Below are positions 7,261 to 15,419 of a stretch of 64,000 nucleotides of DNA, piece after piece. Position 1 is the stretch's first letter, and every line of letters starts with the position of its first letter. Under the pieces are notes generated by a model that made no database searches, was not told the DNA's origin, and saw only the letters and a list, made by a program, of their open reading frames with translations. Source of the DNA: Pseudomonas lopnurensis (lineage in GTDB: Bacteria; Pseudomonadota; Gammaproteobacteria; Pseudomonadales; Pseudomonadaceae); the NCBI RefSeq assembly GCF_015070855.1, contig NZ_JADDIX010000024.1, positions 1 through 64,000 of the forward strand, in the 5' to 3' direction. Position numbers and translations under genes: made by a program.

Positions 7261-8916
7261 TCACGCCGGTTGCGGCGCGCTTTCGCTCAGCACCTGGCCG
7301 GCGAGCATATGCACCAGTTGGTCGGCGATGTCGAAATAGCGGTCGTCGTGGGAGATAACGATGATCGTCTTGCCCTGTCGTTTCAACTCGGGCAGCAGCT
7401 CGGTGTAGAACACCCGGCGGAAGGCCGGGTCCTGGTCGGCCGCCCACTCGTCGAACACCAGCACCGGCCGGTCGTCGAGCCAGGCGTTGACCAGCGCCAG
7501 GCGCTTGCGCTGGCCGGTGGACAGGTCGGTAGTGGTGAAGGCGCCGTCGCGGATGCCGACCTTGTGCGCGATGTCCAGGCGCTCCAGGTATTTGAGCGCT
7601 TCCTGCGGCAACTCGGTACGGCCCTGGAGCAGTTCGTCGAACAGGTAGTAGTCGGTGAACACGGTGGTGAACAGCTGCCGGTAGTCATCGCGCCGAGCAT
7701 CGTGGACGGCCTGGCCGTTGAGGCGGATCTCGCCGTGCTGGGGCGCATAGAGGCCCAGCAGCAGCTTGATCAGGGTGGTCTTGCCGCAGCCGTTCTCGCC
7801 GACGATGAAGACGATCTCGCCGCGCTGGATGCACAGGTCGACAGGGCCCAGGTGGAAGGGCTGGCTGCCTTCCGCCTGGGGATAGTCGTAGCGGACCCGA
7901 TGCAGTTCGATGCGCTCCAGGGGCGCCGCCGGAGAGGCCCGCTCGCCGCTCAGCAGATGGGGTTCGGGCGAGGAGAAGCGGCGTGACAGCTCGCCGATGC
8001 GGCGGAAGGCGACCTCGGCCCGGCTGAGGCTGGGAATGTTGCTGATCAGCTGTTCCAGCGGTCCTTTCATGTACAGCATGACCAGCACGAAGCCACCCAG
8101 AACGGTCCTGTCGGTGCCGGGCCAGAGGGCCTGGAAGGCGATGGCCATACCGATCACCGCGAAGAACAGCATCGAGCCGAAGGTCTCGGCGCTGACAAAG
8201 ATGGCGGCGGCGCGGATATTGGCGCGGCAGATGCGCTCGGTGGTGTCGTGAATCTGCCGGTCCAGCATGTGCAGCCGGCGTTCGCGCTGGATGCGCAGTT
8301 CCTTCGCGCCGGCCGAGATGGCCTGGTAATGCTTCTGCAGCTCGTCCTCGCCGTCACGGGCGGTCTGGATGCTGCGCGTACCGTAGCGATGGGCCAGGTA
8401 TTGCGCGCCGCTGCCGATCAGCACGGTGGCCACCGTCAGCAGCAGAATCTGCCAGGACAGCAGGGCCAGGTAGCTCAGGCAGCCGATCGTCACGGTGAAC
8501 GCGATGACCATGGGGGCAACGCTCAGGGCGAAGGTGCTGAGCGTACCGACGTCGTTGAGCAGCACCGGGATCAGGCGGTGCGCGCGGTAACGCTCCAACT
8601 GCTCGATGGGCGCGGCCAGGATCCGGGCCGCCAGGTCCCGGCGCAGGGTGGCTACCACGCGCTGGCCGATGTAGTTGGTCAGCAGGTTCGACAGGGTCGA
8701 GCAGGCCAGGGTCAGCACGCACAGGGCGGCGAACAGCAGGGCGAGGCGCAGGTCGGGACCACCCTCGACGTTCATCGCGGTGTTGATGGTGGCCAACAGC
8801 GCGGTGACGCTGAGGCCGCCGGCGATACCCAGGAGCATCGAGAGGACGACCTGTGTCCAGAAGGGCCTGAGGATGGCCATGGTTTCGCGGGCGAGGCTGT
8901 CTGCGTCGGGGGTCAT
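7261..8916 (-). CDS. pvdE: Cyclic-peptide-type ABC exporter PvdE
   Basis: This 551-residue fused permease-ATPase exports acylated ferribactin from cytoplasm to periplasm. The N-terminal ~320 residues contain about six hydrophobic segments (VVLSMLLGIAGGLSVTALLA, ALLFAALCVLTLACSTL and others). The C-terminal ATPase has Walker A GENGCGKTT near residue 375, signature LSTGQRKRL, Walker B LVFDEWAAD and the H-loop VISHDD. STGQ replaces SGGQ, as in cyclic-peptide transporters. Its length matches PvdE of P. aeruginosa (549). A PvdS box lies ~80 bases upstream on the same strand. The neighbouring fpvR/fpvI/pvdQ genes support the assignment. Confidence 0.93.
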   Translation of the reverse strand: MTPDADSLARETMAILRPFWTQVVLSMLLGIAGGLSVTALLATINTAMNVEGGPDLRLALLFAALCVLTLACSTLSNLLTNYIGQRVVATLRRDLAARILAAPIEQLERYRAHRLIPVLLNDVGTLSTFALSVAPMVIAFTVTIGCLSYLALLSWQILLLTVATVLIGSGAQYLAHRYGTRSIQTARDGEDELQKHYQAISAGAKELRIQRERRLHMLDRQIHDTTERICRANIRAAAIFVSAETFGSMLFFAVIGMAIAFQALWPGTDRTVLGGFVLVMLYMKGPLEQLISNIPSLSRAEVAFRRIGELSRRFSSPEPHLLSGERASPAAPLERIELHRVRYDYPQAEGSQPFHLGPVDLCIQRGEIVFIVGENGCGKTTLIKLLLGLYAPQHGEIRLNGQAVHDARRDDYRQLFTTVFTDYYLFDELLQGRTELPQEALKYLERLDIAHKVGIRDGAFTTTDLSTGQRKRLALVNAWLDDRPVLVFDEWAADQDPAFRRVFYTELLPELKRQGKTIIVISHDDRYFDIADQLVHMLAGQVLSESAPQPA

Positions 8917-8996
8917 GAGGCCTTCTCTGATGCTGTGGCGGAGGGTCGAGGACGAGGCGAGAGGGCACGTTATCGACTTCGCCTCGAGTCAATGAG

Positions 8997-9020
8997 ACGA
9001 GAAGGTGGGGACTGGATTTA
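8997..9020 (-). promoter_or_regulatory. PvdS iron-starvation box upstream of pvdE
   Basis: On the minus strand, TAAAT (9020-9016), exactly 16 bases, then CGT (8999-8997). It has the same spacing as the boxes at pvdP and pvdQ, and lies ~80 bases above the pvdE start. Confidence 0.85.
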
Positions 9021-9161
9021 GGTCTGGCGAGGTTTCGTCGCAGACCGCCGATTGCATCGGGCGTGTCGGTACATCTCCTCGCAGGCGCGAGCGTGCGCGG
9101 GAATGGCCCCGCGCGGTTCGCTGGAAAACGCTTCGCGGCTTTCCACCCTGCACGGAGAACT

Positions 9162-9227
9162 GTAGGAGCGGGCCATGCCCGCGAAGCTTCTGCAGCGGTG
9201 CGGTTCGCGGGCATGGCCCGCTCCTAC
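9162..9227. repeat. REP pair: perfect 24-bp inverted repeat
   Basis: The arms 9162-9185 and 9204-9227 are exact reverse complements, separated by 18 bases. The core GTAGGAGCGGGCCATGCCCG is a common Pseudomonas extragenic palindrome. It sits between fpvR and the pvdE promoter and may terminate fpvR transcription. The remaining 8917-9271 gap holds no gene. Confidence 0.8.
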
Positions 9228-9271
9228 GGGGGCGGTCCGAGGGATGGTTCGCAACGAAAAGGGAACGGTCT

Positions 9272-10267
9272 CTAAAGCTGCTCGCGGCTATTGATCACGG
9301 TGTTGCCGTCGGCATTGCGACTGAGATAGACCGGCAGCACCCTGGGCAGCGTCCGGACCAACTGGCCGACGTTGTGGATGTCGTAGATGCCGCCGACCCG
9401 GATGTTGCCGGTGGCCCGATCGGCGAGCAGCACCGGCTTGTCCAGGTAGCGATTGATCAGCGGCAGGGCCTCGCTGAGCATCAGGTCGTCGAGCACCAGT
9501 TTGCCCTCGCGCCAGGCCAGGGAGCCGGCCCTGGCGGCCGAAACCCGCGGCAGCGCGCTCCTGGTGTCGTAGCGCGCCTGCATGCCGGGGGAGAGATGGG
9601 CGACTTGGTCGGATTCCTCGATGTCGCTGCGCACCTTGACCGAACCCTCCAACAGGGTGACGACGACCTGGTTGTCATATTTCCATACGTTGAACCGGGT
9701 GCCCGTGACGGTGACGCTGCCCTTGCCTGCATACACCACGAAAGGCTGGCGGGAATCGTGCTGGACCTCGAAGAAAGCCTCGCCTTCGCTGAGGACGACA
9801 CTGCGGCGATCGCGAAAGTTGCCGAACCACAGCGTGGTGCCCAGGTTCAGCTGGATGCGCGAGCCGTCGGGCAGGACGGCTTCGCGGGTCTGTTCCGCGG
9901 CGTGGTAGTGCTGGATGTCGTTGGGCAGCCAACCCTGACGCCAGCCCAGAGCGATGCCCAGCGACAGGAACAGGACGGCAGCTACGGCAGCGGCAGGTCT
10001 GAACAGGCGGCGCCGGGAAGGCATCCGGGATGCCGGAGGGGCGCCGCCGGTGTCCGGGGTGGCGCGCCTGGGCAGGTGTTCGCTGACCTGCCAGATATCG
10101 AGCATGGCCTGGTATTCGCGGGCGTGCGCCGGATCGCTCTTCAGCCAGTGCTCGAACGTCGCGCGTTCTTCGTCCGTGCAGTCGTCGGCCTGCAGGCGCA
10201 TGCACCAGTAGGCCGCACTATCGATGAGGCTGTCACTTGCGACAGGGGACGAAGCGTGGCGAGTCAT
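9272..10267 (-). CDS. fpvR: FecR-family anti-sigma factor FpvR
   Basis: This 331-residue protein spans the inner membrane and holds sigma factors inactive until ferripyoverdine binds its receptor. Residues ~1-85 are the cytoplasmic sigma-binding region with the FecR N-terminal motif (AAYWCMRLQADDCTDEERATFEHWLKSDPAH, shown in part). One hydrophobic segment (AAAVAAVLFLSLGIALGW) follows, then a periplasmic FecR domain (AVLPDGSRIQLNLGTTL) and a C-terminal STN-like segment. The start at 10267 is preferred because a longer frame would add an unrelated hydrophobic leader. It is divergent from fpvI, the arrangement known for fpvR/fpvI in P. aeruginosa. A Fur-like site lies between them. Confidence 0.9.
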   Translation of the reverse strand: MTRHASSPVASDSLIDSAAYWCMRLQADDCTDEERATFEHWLKSDPAHAREYQAMLDIWQVSEHLPRRATPDTGGAPPASRMPSRRRLFRPAAAVAAVLFLSLGIALGWRQGWLPNDIQHYHAAEQTREAVLPDGSRIQLNLGTTLWFGNFRDRRSVVLSEGEAFFEVQHDSRQPFVVYAGKGSVTVTGTRFNVWKYDNQVVVTLLEGSVKVRSDIEESDQVAHLSPGMQARYDTRSALPRVSAARAGSLAWREGKLVLDDLMLSEALPLINRYLDKPVLLADRATGNIRVGGIYDIHNVGQLVRTLPRVLPVYLSRNADGNTVINSREQL

Positions 10268-10327
10268 CAGGCTACCGATTCGAAGTGTCTGGAAAAATAG
10301 GCACGGCCTCAAAAGAGGTCTTCTAAT

Positions 10328-10346
10328 AAAGATGAGAATTATTATA
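10328..10346. promoter_or_regulatory. Fur-box-like site between fpvR and fpvI
   Basis: AAAGATGAGAATTATTATA matches the 19-base Fur consensus (GATAATGATAATCATTATC) at 13 positions by hand alignment, and stands out as AT-rich. It lies 61 bases from the fpvR start and 116 bases from the fpvI start, so it could repress both when iron is plentiful. Confidence 0.75.
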
Positions 10347-10461
10347 ATTAGGGCTGATTGCCAGTATAAAATGCCGCGCATGCTTGGCTCAAGGCGGTAG
10401 GAAGAGGCCGCGATGAGCGTGTGTTCCCGCGAATGGCGACGTTTTTGGGGTGCGGGGGATC

Positions 10462-10989
10462 ATGGAACAGTATTACCAGCAATTGGTTCGCTATCTGACT
10501 ACCCGGCTGAGGGATCATCATCTGGCAGCGGATGTGGCCCATGATGCCTACCTGCGAATCCTCGAAGGAGGCCGCCAGAGCGCAGTGGAATTCCCGCAGG
10601 CCTATCTGTACCGCACGGCGATCAATATTGCCACCGATGCCCATCGCCGCGGCGTGGTGCGGCGTTGTGAATCGATCGAGGACGTCGAACCGCAGGCCAA
10701 GGAGCAGTCCACGCCGCAGGAGTCCCTGTATCTGCGGCAACGCGTGAGCCTGGTGGAGCGGGCGCTGAACGAGCTGCCGGAAAACTGCCGCCGGGCCTTC
10801 CTGCTGCGTAAGCTGGACGGCCTGGCGCACCATGAGATCGCGACGCAGATGGGTATTTCCAAGGACATGGTGGAAAAGCACATCGTCAACGCCATGAAGC
10901 ACTGCCGTATCCGGGTCCGGGAAATGGAGTATTCCATAGCCGATCCCGATGATGCGGCGCGCCGCTACACCCCTCAGCGCCCCCTGTAG
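10462..10989 (+). CDS. fpvI: Extracytoplasmic sigma factor FpvI
   Basis: This 175-residue ECF sigma factor begins MEQYYQQLVRYLTTRLRDHH. Region 2 contains AADVAHDAYLRIL and FPQAYLYRTAINIATDAHRR. Region 4 contains LPENCRRAFLLRKLDGLAHHEIATQMGIS with the helix-turn-helix. It directs transcription of the ferripyoverdine receptor gene in related pseudomonads. The ATG at 10462 follows GCGGGGGAT. Order and orientation (fpvR divergent, pvdQ downstream) fit the P. aeruginosa locus except that pvdA is absent. A ~15-residue polar tail follows the conserved end. Confidence 0.88.
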   Translation: MEQYYQQLVRYLTTRLRDHHLAADVAHDAYLRILEGGRQSAVEFPQAYLYRTAINIATDAHRRGVVRRCESIEDVEPQAKEQSTPQESLYLRQRVSLVERALNELPENCRRAFLLRKLDGLAHHEIATQMGISKDMVEKHIVNAMKHCRIRVREMEYSIADPDDAARRYTPQRPL

Positions 10990-11071
10990 GTCCAGATACT
11001 GAGACGCTCGGCCTTTTCGTAGGGTGCGCTACGCGCACCGCCGGGCCTCGCTGCCCTGATCGTCCCCGCCT

Positions 11072-11095
11072 TAAATTCCTCGCCCCTTCCCGCGT
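11072..11095 (+). promoter_or_regulatory. PvdS iron-starvation box upstream of pvdQ
   Basis: TAAAT (11072-11076), 16 bases, CGT (11093-11095), 61 bases before the pvdQ start. It fits the same TAAAT-N16-CGT rule as the pvdP and pvdE boxes. Confidence 0.85.
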
Positions 11096-11156
11096 CTCTT
11101 AGTGGTTCTCGTGTCGTACCGAGGTGCGACATTTCACCGCTGGGACGGGAGTAGGC

Positions 11157-13463
11157 ATGAACAGGGTTCTTTCCGCGGCCACCGCATTGTTGGCGTGTTG
11201 CTATCTGACGGGCTGTCTGACGAACGCGCGTAATGACGGCGATCCCGGCTACAAGGCCGAGATTCGCTGGACGTCGTTCGGCGTGCCACATATCCGGGCG
11301 GCCGACGAGCATGGCCTCGGCTATGGCATCGGCTACGCCTATGCCCGCGACAACCTCTGCCTGCTCGCCGACGAGGTGTTGACCGTGCGGGGCGAGCGGG
11401 CACGTTTCCTGGGCCGGGAAGGGCGATCGTCCGCGGGGCTGGACAACTTGCGCTCGGACTTCTTCTTTCGCTGGTTGAACGACGACGAGGCGGTTGCCGC
11501 TTTTCTGGCCAGCCAGCCGCCGGCCATCCGACAGCTGCTATCCGGCTATGTGGCGGGTTACAACCGCTATTTGGGCGAGATTTCCGAGACTCGGCGGCCG
11601 GCCGCCTGCGGCGATGCCGACTGGCTACGTCCGTTGCAGGAAGAGGACATGGCCAGGCTCGTGCGCCGGTTGCTGGTCGAAGGTGGGATCGGACAGTTCG
11701 CCGAGGCCATGCTGGCCGCCGCGCCGCCGCAAGACGCGGCGCCTGCCGCTCGGGTCTCTACGTTGAGCCTGGAGCGCCTGCAGGGCTTCGCCCTGGAGCG
11801 TGGCAGCAATGCCATCGCCGTGGGCGGGCAACGTACCGAGAATGGCAGGGGACGCCTGCTGGCCAACCCGCATTTCCCCTGGAGCGGGGGGCTGCGCTTC
11901 TACCAGATGCACCTGACCCTTCCTGGCAAGCTGGACGTGATGGGCGCCGCGCTACCAGGCATGCCGCTGGTCAACATCGGTTTCAACCGGCATCTGGCCT
12001 GGACCCATACGGTGGATACTTCGAGTCATTTTACCTTGCACCGCCTGACGCTGGACCCCGAGGATCCGACGCGCCACCTGGTCGACGGGCGCAGCCTGCC
12101 GCTGCGCAAGACCACCCTGGCCATCGAGGTGCGCGAGCCGGACGGCCACCTGTCGAGGCAGACCCATGACGTCTACGAGTCTTCCTTCGGCCCCGTGCTG
12201 AACTGGCCTGGAATGCTCGACTGGAATCCACGACATGCCTATGCCCTGCAGGACGTGAACCTCGGCAACACCCGCGCATTGCAGCAATGGATGGCGATGA
12301 ACCAGGCGTCCGATCTGGACGACTTGCGCACGGCGTTGCAGGACATCCAGGGAGTGCCCTGGGTGAATACGCTGGCCGTGGACGACCAGGGAAATGCCCT
12401 GTACATGAATGCCTCGCTGGTGCCCAACGTACCCGCCGAGCGGTTGGCGGAATGTGCCGACCAGGCGTTGCTGGCCCAGGGGTTGCCCGGCTTGGACGGT
12501 AGCCGCAGCGATTGCGACTGGCAGCCCGATCCCGGGGCGGCCCAGCCCGGCGTGGTCGCTGGCCGGCATCTGCCGCTGCTGCAGCGTGGCGATTTCGTGC
12601 AGAACTCGAACGACAGCGCCTGGATGAGCAACCCTGCCGCGCCGCTGGTCGGTTATTCACCGTTGGTCAGCCGTGAGAATCGGCCACTGGGCGCCCGTGC
12701 CCGCTACGCGCTGGCCAGGATCGGCGGGCACGGCGAGCGGCCGCTCAGCGAAGACTTCCTGATCCGGCTGGTGACGGACAATCGCGTGCATCTGGCCGAC
12801 CTGATCCTCGACGATCTACTGGCATTCTGCGCATCCCGCGCGGCGGATCATGCACTGACGGCCGCCTGTTCGGCGCTGGCGTCGTGGGACCGCCGCGCGG
12901 CTCTGGATAGCGGGCTCGGCCTGCTGTATTTCCAGCGCTTCGTGGCGGCGCTGGCCGAGCCGGATGCAGCCTGGAGTCACCCTTTCGATCCCCAGCACCC
13001 CCTGAATACGCCACGCGGCCTCGCCTGGCAGAAGCCGCAGGTCGCCCGGCAGCTCGAGCAGGCATTGCGCGAGGCGACGCATGAGATCGAGCAGGCGCGC
13101 TGGCCGGAGCGAACCCGCTGGGGGCAGATCCAGTTCGCCACCCGCGGCGATGCGCGGATTTCGATTCCGGGAGGCGACGGGCATATGGGAATCTACAACG
13201 CGATCCAGAGCCGGCCGGATGCCGACGGGCGGCTGGAGGTGGTCGGCGGCAGCAGCTACATCCAACTGGTCAGCTTCGACGAGCGCGGCCCTGTGGCCAA
13301 GGGGCTGCTGGCCTTCTCGCAGTCCAGCGATCCGGCATCGCCGCATTACAAGGACCAGACGGAGCTGTTCTCACGCCAGGAGTGGCGGGGGTTGCCGTTC
13401 ACACGCGAGCAGATCGACGCCGACCCCAACCTGCAGCTCATGAGGATCGAGGAGCCCGACTGA
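11157..13463 (+). CDS. pvdQ: Pyoverdine/acyl-homoserine-lactone acylase PvdQ
   Basis: This 768-residue Ntn-hydrolase removes the fatty-acyl chain from ferribactin in the periplasm and, in P. aeruginosa, also cleaves long-chain acyl-homoserine lactones. The N-terminus is a hydrophobic signal (MNRVLSAATALLACCYLTGC) with a possible lipobox cysteine. The proenzyme is expected to self-cleave before S217 (ERGSNAIAVGG), the same residue number as the P. aeruginosa nucleophile; the following NPHFPW supplies the beta-chain histidine. It is transcribed from the PvdS box at 11072, downstream of fpvI. An ordinary penicillin-acylase-family member is the only alternative, and context argues against it. Confidence 0.93.
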   Translation: MNRVLSAATALLACCYLTGCLTNARNDGDPGYKAEIRWTSFGVPHIRAADEHGLGYGIGYAYARDNLCLLADEVLTVRGERARFLGREGRSSAGLDNLRSDFFFRWLNDDEAVAAFLASQPPAIRQLLSGYVAGYNRYLGEISETRRPAACGDADWLRPLQEEDMARLVRRLLVEGGIGQFAEAMLAAAPPQDAAPAARVSTLSLERLQGFALERGSNAIAVGGQRTENGRGRLLANPHFPWSGGLRFYQMHLTLPGKLDVMGAALPGMPLVNIGFNRHLAWTHTVDTSSHFTLHRLTLDPEDPTRHLVDGRSLPLRKTTLAIEVREPDGHLSRQTHDVYESSFGPVLNWPGMLDWNPRHAYALQDVNLGNTRALQQWMAMNQASDLDDLRTALQDIQGVPWVNTLAVDDQGNALYMNASLVPNVPAERLAECADQALLAQGLPGLDGSRSDCDWQPDPGAAQPGVVAGRHLPLLQRGDFVQNSNDSAWMSNPAAPLVGYSPLVSRENRPLGARARYALARIGGHGERPLSEDFLIRLVTDNRVHLADLILDDLLAFCASRAADHALTAACSALASWDRRAALDSGLGLLYFQRFVAALAEPDAAWSHPFDPQHPLNTPRGLAWQKPQVARQLEQALREATHEIEQARWPERTRWGQIQFATRGDARISIPGGDGHMGIYNAIQSRPDADGRLEVVGGSSYIQLVSFDERGPVAKGLLAFSQSSDPASPHYKDQTELFSRQEWRGLPFTREQIDADPNLQLMRIEEPD

Positions 13464-13591
13464 TGTGATGTCGATTTCATAAACGCGAGGTGGAGTCGAC
13501 GCTCACATGGAAAGATGCCGACGACAACAATTTGGACACCTGCCTGCCCATCCGCTGGTCACTCTGAATCGTTCGACGTGACGAACTCTGA

Positions 13592-13622
13592 TCGATACGC
13601 CAGAAAGGGGCTGGCGTATCGA
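13592..13622. terminator. Perfect 12-bp hairpin between pvdQ and the second sigma gene
   Basis: TCGATACGCCAG (13592-13603), a 7-base loop, then CTGGCGTATCGA (13611-13622). It lacks a following T-run, so it may be an attenuator-like or protein-binding palindrome rather than an intrinsic terminator. The rest of 13464-13839 shows no gene, and no strong Fur or PvdS box that I can see. Confidence 0.5.
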
Positions 13623-13839
13623 CCGCTTCGATACACTCGGAATTTTCAGACATTAAAACAAACCCGCGAAAGTGTTTCCCTGGCGCCAGGCGCAAATGGT
13701 GGGGAAAACAGACCGTTACCCATCCCATCGCCTCCAACTGATTTAGTCAACAAGAGCGATTCCCATTCCCAACGGCCCGTCTCATCCGTAGAATTGCGAA
13801 GCATTCCTATTTGCATCGTAATCTCTATTGGAGGGCGGG

Positions 13840-14349
13840 ATGTCCACGGCATCCACCGACACGGCTTTGCACGCGCTCTACCGTGACCATCATGGCTGGC
13901 TGCGTGGCTGGCTGCGCCAGCGATTGAGTAATTCCGCCGATGCCGCCGACTTGGCCCAGGACACCTTCGTCCGTGTGCTGGTTGCCCGCACCGCCGACAG
14001 CCTGCGCGAGCCGCGCCACTACCTCTCGACTATTGCTCGGGGTCTGGTGATCGATCTGTACCGGCGTCGTTCGCTGGAGCAGGCCTACCTGGAGGCGCTG
14101 GCCGCCATGCCCGTGGCGGTGCAGCCTTCGCTGGAGGAACAGGCGCTGCTGTTCGATGCGTTGCTGGAAATAGATCGCCTGCTCGCCGGGCTCGGCGCCA
14201 AGGTCAAGCAGACGCTCATCCTATCCCAGTTCGAGGGGCTGACCTATCCGCAGATCGCCGAACGCTTGGGAATTTCGCTGCGCACGGTGAACAACTATAT
14301 GGCCAAGGCGATGGAGCATTGCTGCCTGATGCAGTTGGATTCGCCATGA
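13840..14349 (+). CDS. FecI-like ECF sigma factor
   Basis: This 169-residue sigma factor starts at the ATG after TTGGAGGGCGG. Region 2 reads AADLAQDTFVRVLVAR and LREPRHYLSTIARGLVIDLYRRRSLEQAYLEAL. Region 4 reads LILSQFEGLTYPQIAERLGISLRTVNNYMAKAMEHC, which is the classic FecI signature. It overlaps the next anti-sigma gene by ATGA and is followed by a TonB receptor with a signalling domain, forming a standard cell-surface signalling triad. It is distinct from fpvI and shares only family-level motifs with it. Confidence 0.9.
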   Translation: MSTASTDTALHALYRDHHGWLRGWLRQRLSNSADAADLAQDTFVRVLVARTADSLREPRHYLSTIARGLVIDLYRRRSLEQAYLEALAAMPVAVQPSLEEQALLFDALLEIDRLLAGLGAKVKQTLILSQFEGLTYPQIAERLGISLRTVNNYMAKAMEHCCLMQLDSP

Positions 14350-15311
14350 CGGCCGCTCACGGCGGACCGGATGTGGCGGAGCGCGAGGCGATCCGTAGCG
14401 CGGCGCTCTGGTATGCGCGCTTGGCCTCGGGTGCTGGTGGCGAAGCCGAGCATCGGGCGTGGCAGCGCTGGCACGATGCCGATCCCCTGCACCGTCAGGC
14501 CTGGCAGCGTATCGAGGCGGTCCGCGAACAGTTCGCGCGGGTTCCCGGGCAACTCGCCATGCCGACCCTGCAGGGCCGCGACCGTTCGCGGCGGCAGGTC
14601 TTGGGCGGTCTGCTGTTGCTGGCTTCCGCCGGTGCCCTGGGCTCCATCGGTTGGCGTAGCGGGGCGGGGCAACGGCTGTTTGCCGACTACCGTACGGCGA
14701 TCGGTGAACGTCGGCAATTCACCCTGGCCGACGGCAGTCAGCTGATGCTCAATACGAACAGTGCGGTGGATGCGCGTTTCGACGCGCACCAGCGTCTGTT
14801 GCACCTGCGCGCCGGCGAGCTGCTGGTGACTACTGCAGCCGATCCGCTGGGCCGGCCGTTCCGGGTGGAAACCCCGCATGGCCGGATACGCGCGCTGGGA
14901 ACCCGTTTCACGGTGCGCAGGGCGGAAGGCTTCAGCGAAGTGGCGGTGCTGGAGAAGGCCGTCGAGGTGAGCGTCTCGGCAACCGCCGCGCCGGTGCGCC
15001 TGGAGGCGGGGCAGCGGCTGCGCTTCTCGGCCGGCGTCAGCGATCGGCCACGGGCCAACGATGCATCGGTGGTGGCCTGGGAAACGGGCAGTCTGATCGC
15101 CATCGACCGGCCACTGGGCGAGCTGCTTGCCGAACTGGCGCGCTACCGGACCGGATGGCTGCGCTGCGATCCACGGGTCGCAGGGCTGAAGGTCTCTGGC
15201 GCCTTTCCGCTGGACGATACCGACCGGGCGCTGGCCGCACTGGAGAGTGCCTTTGCGCTGACGGTGGAGCGGCGCACGGCCTATTGGGTCATGGTTTCGC
15301 CGCGCGGCTGA
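14346..15311 (+). CDS. FecR-like anti-sigma regulator
   Basis: This 321-residue FecR-family protein is translationally coupled to the sigma gene. The cytoplasmic part has IRSAALWYARLASGAGGEAEHRAWQRWHDADPLHRQAWQRI (motif pattern only). A hydrophobic segment (VLGGLLLLASAGALGSIGW) near residue 85 crosses the membrane. The periplasmic FecR domain carries FTLADGSQLMLNTNSAVD and GRIRALGTRFTVR, and an STN-like tail follows. It should pass the ligand-bound state of the downstream receptor to the FecI-like sigma factor. Confidence 0.9.
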   Translation: MTAAHGGPDVAEREAIRSAALWYARLASGAGGEAEHRAWQRWHDADPLHRQAWQRIEAVREQFARVPGQLAMPTLQGRDRSRRQVLGGLLLLASAGALGSIGWRSGAGQRLFADYRTAIGERRQFTLADGSQLMLNTNSAVDARFDAHQRLLHLRAGELLVTTAADPLGRPFRVETPHGRIRALGTRFTVRRAEGFSEVAVLEKAVEVSVSATAAPVRLEAGQRLRFSAGVSDRPRANDASVVAWETGSLIAIDRPLGELLAELARYRTGWLRCDPRVAGLKVSGAFPLDDTDRALAALESAFALTVERRTAYWVMVSPRG

Positions 15312-15419
15312 CGGTTGGGCGGATGCCTTTCTTTTTGAACTTTGCACTTTTTCGCATCCCGCTTCGGCTTCACCCCAGTCCGTGGCCTGGTTGGCCACTT
15401 GTCCGGGGGGAAGAAAAAC

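Noticed and set aside
9162-9227. CRISPR-like repeat
   Set aside because: A single inverted pair with no regularly spaced direct repeats; it matches REP palindromes.
13592-13622. Intrinsic terminator of pvdQ
   Set aside because: The hairpin is perfect but 129 bases past the stop and without a T-run, so termination was not asserted with confidence.
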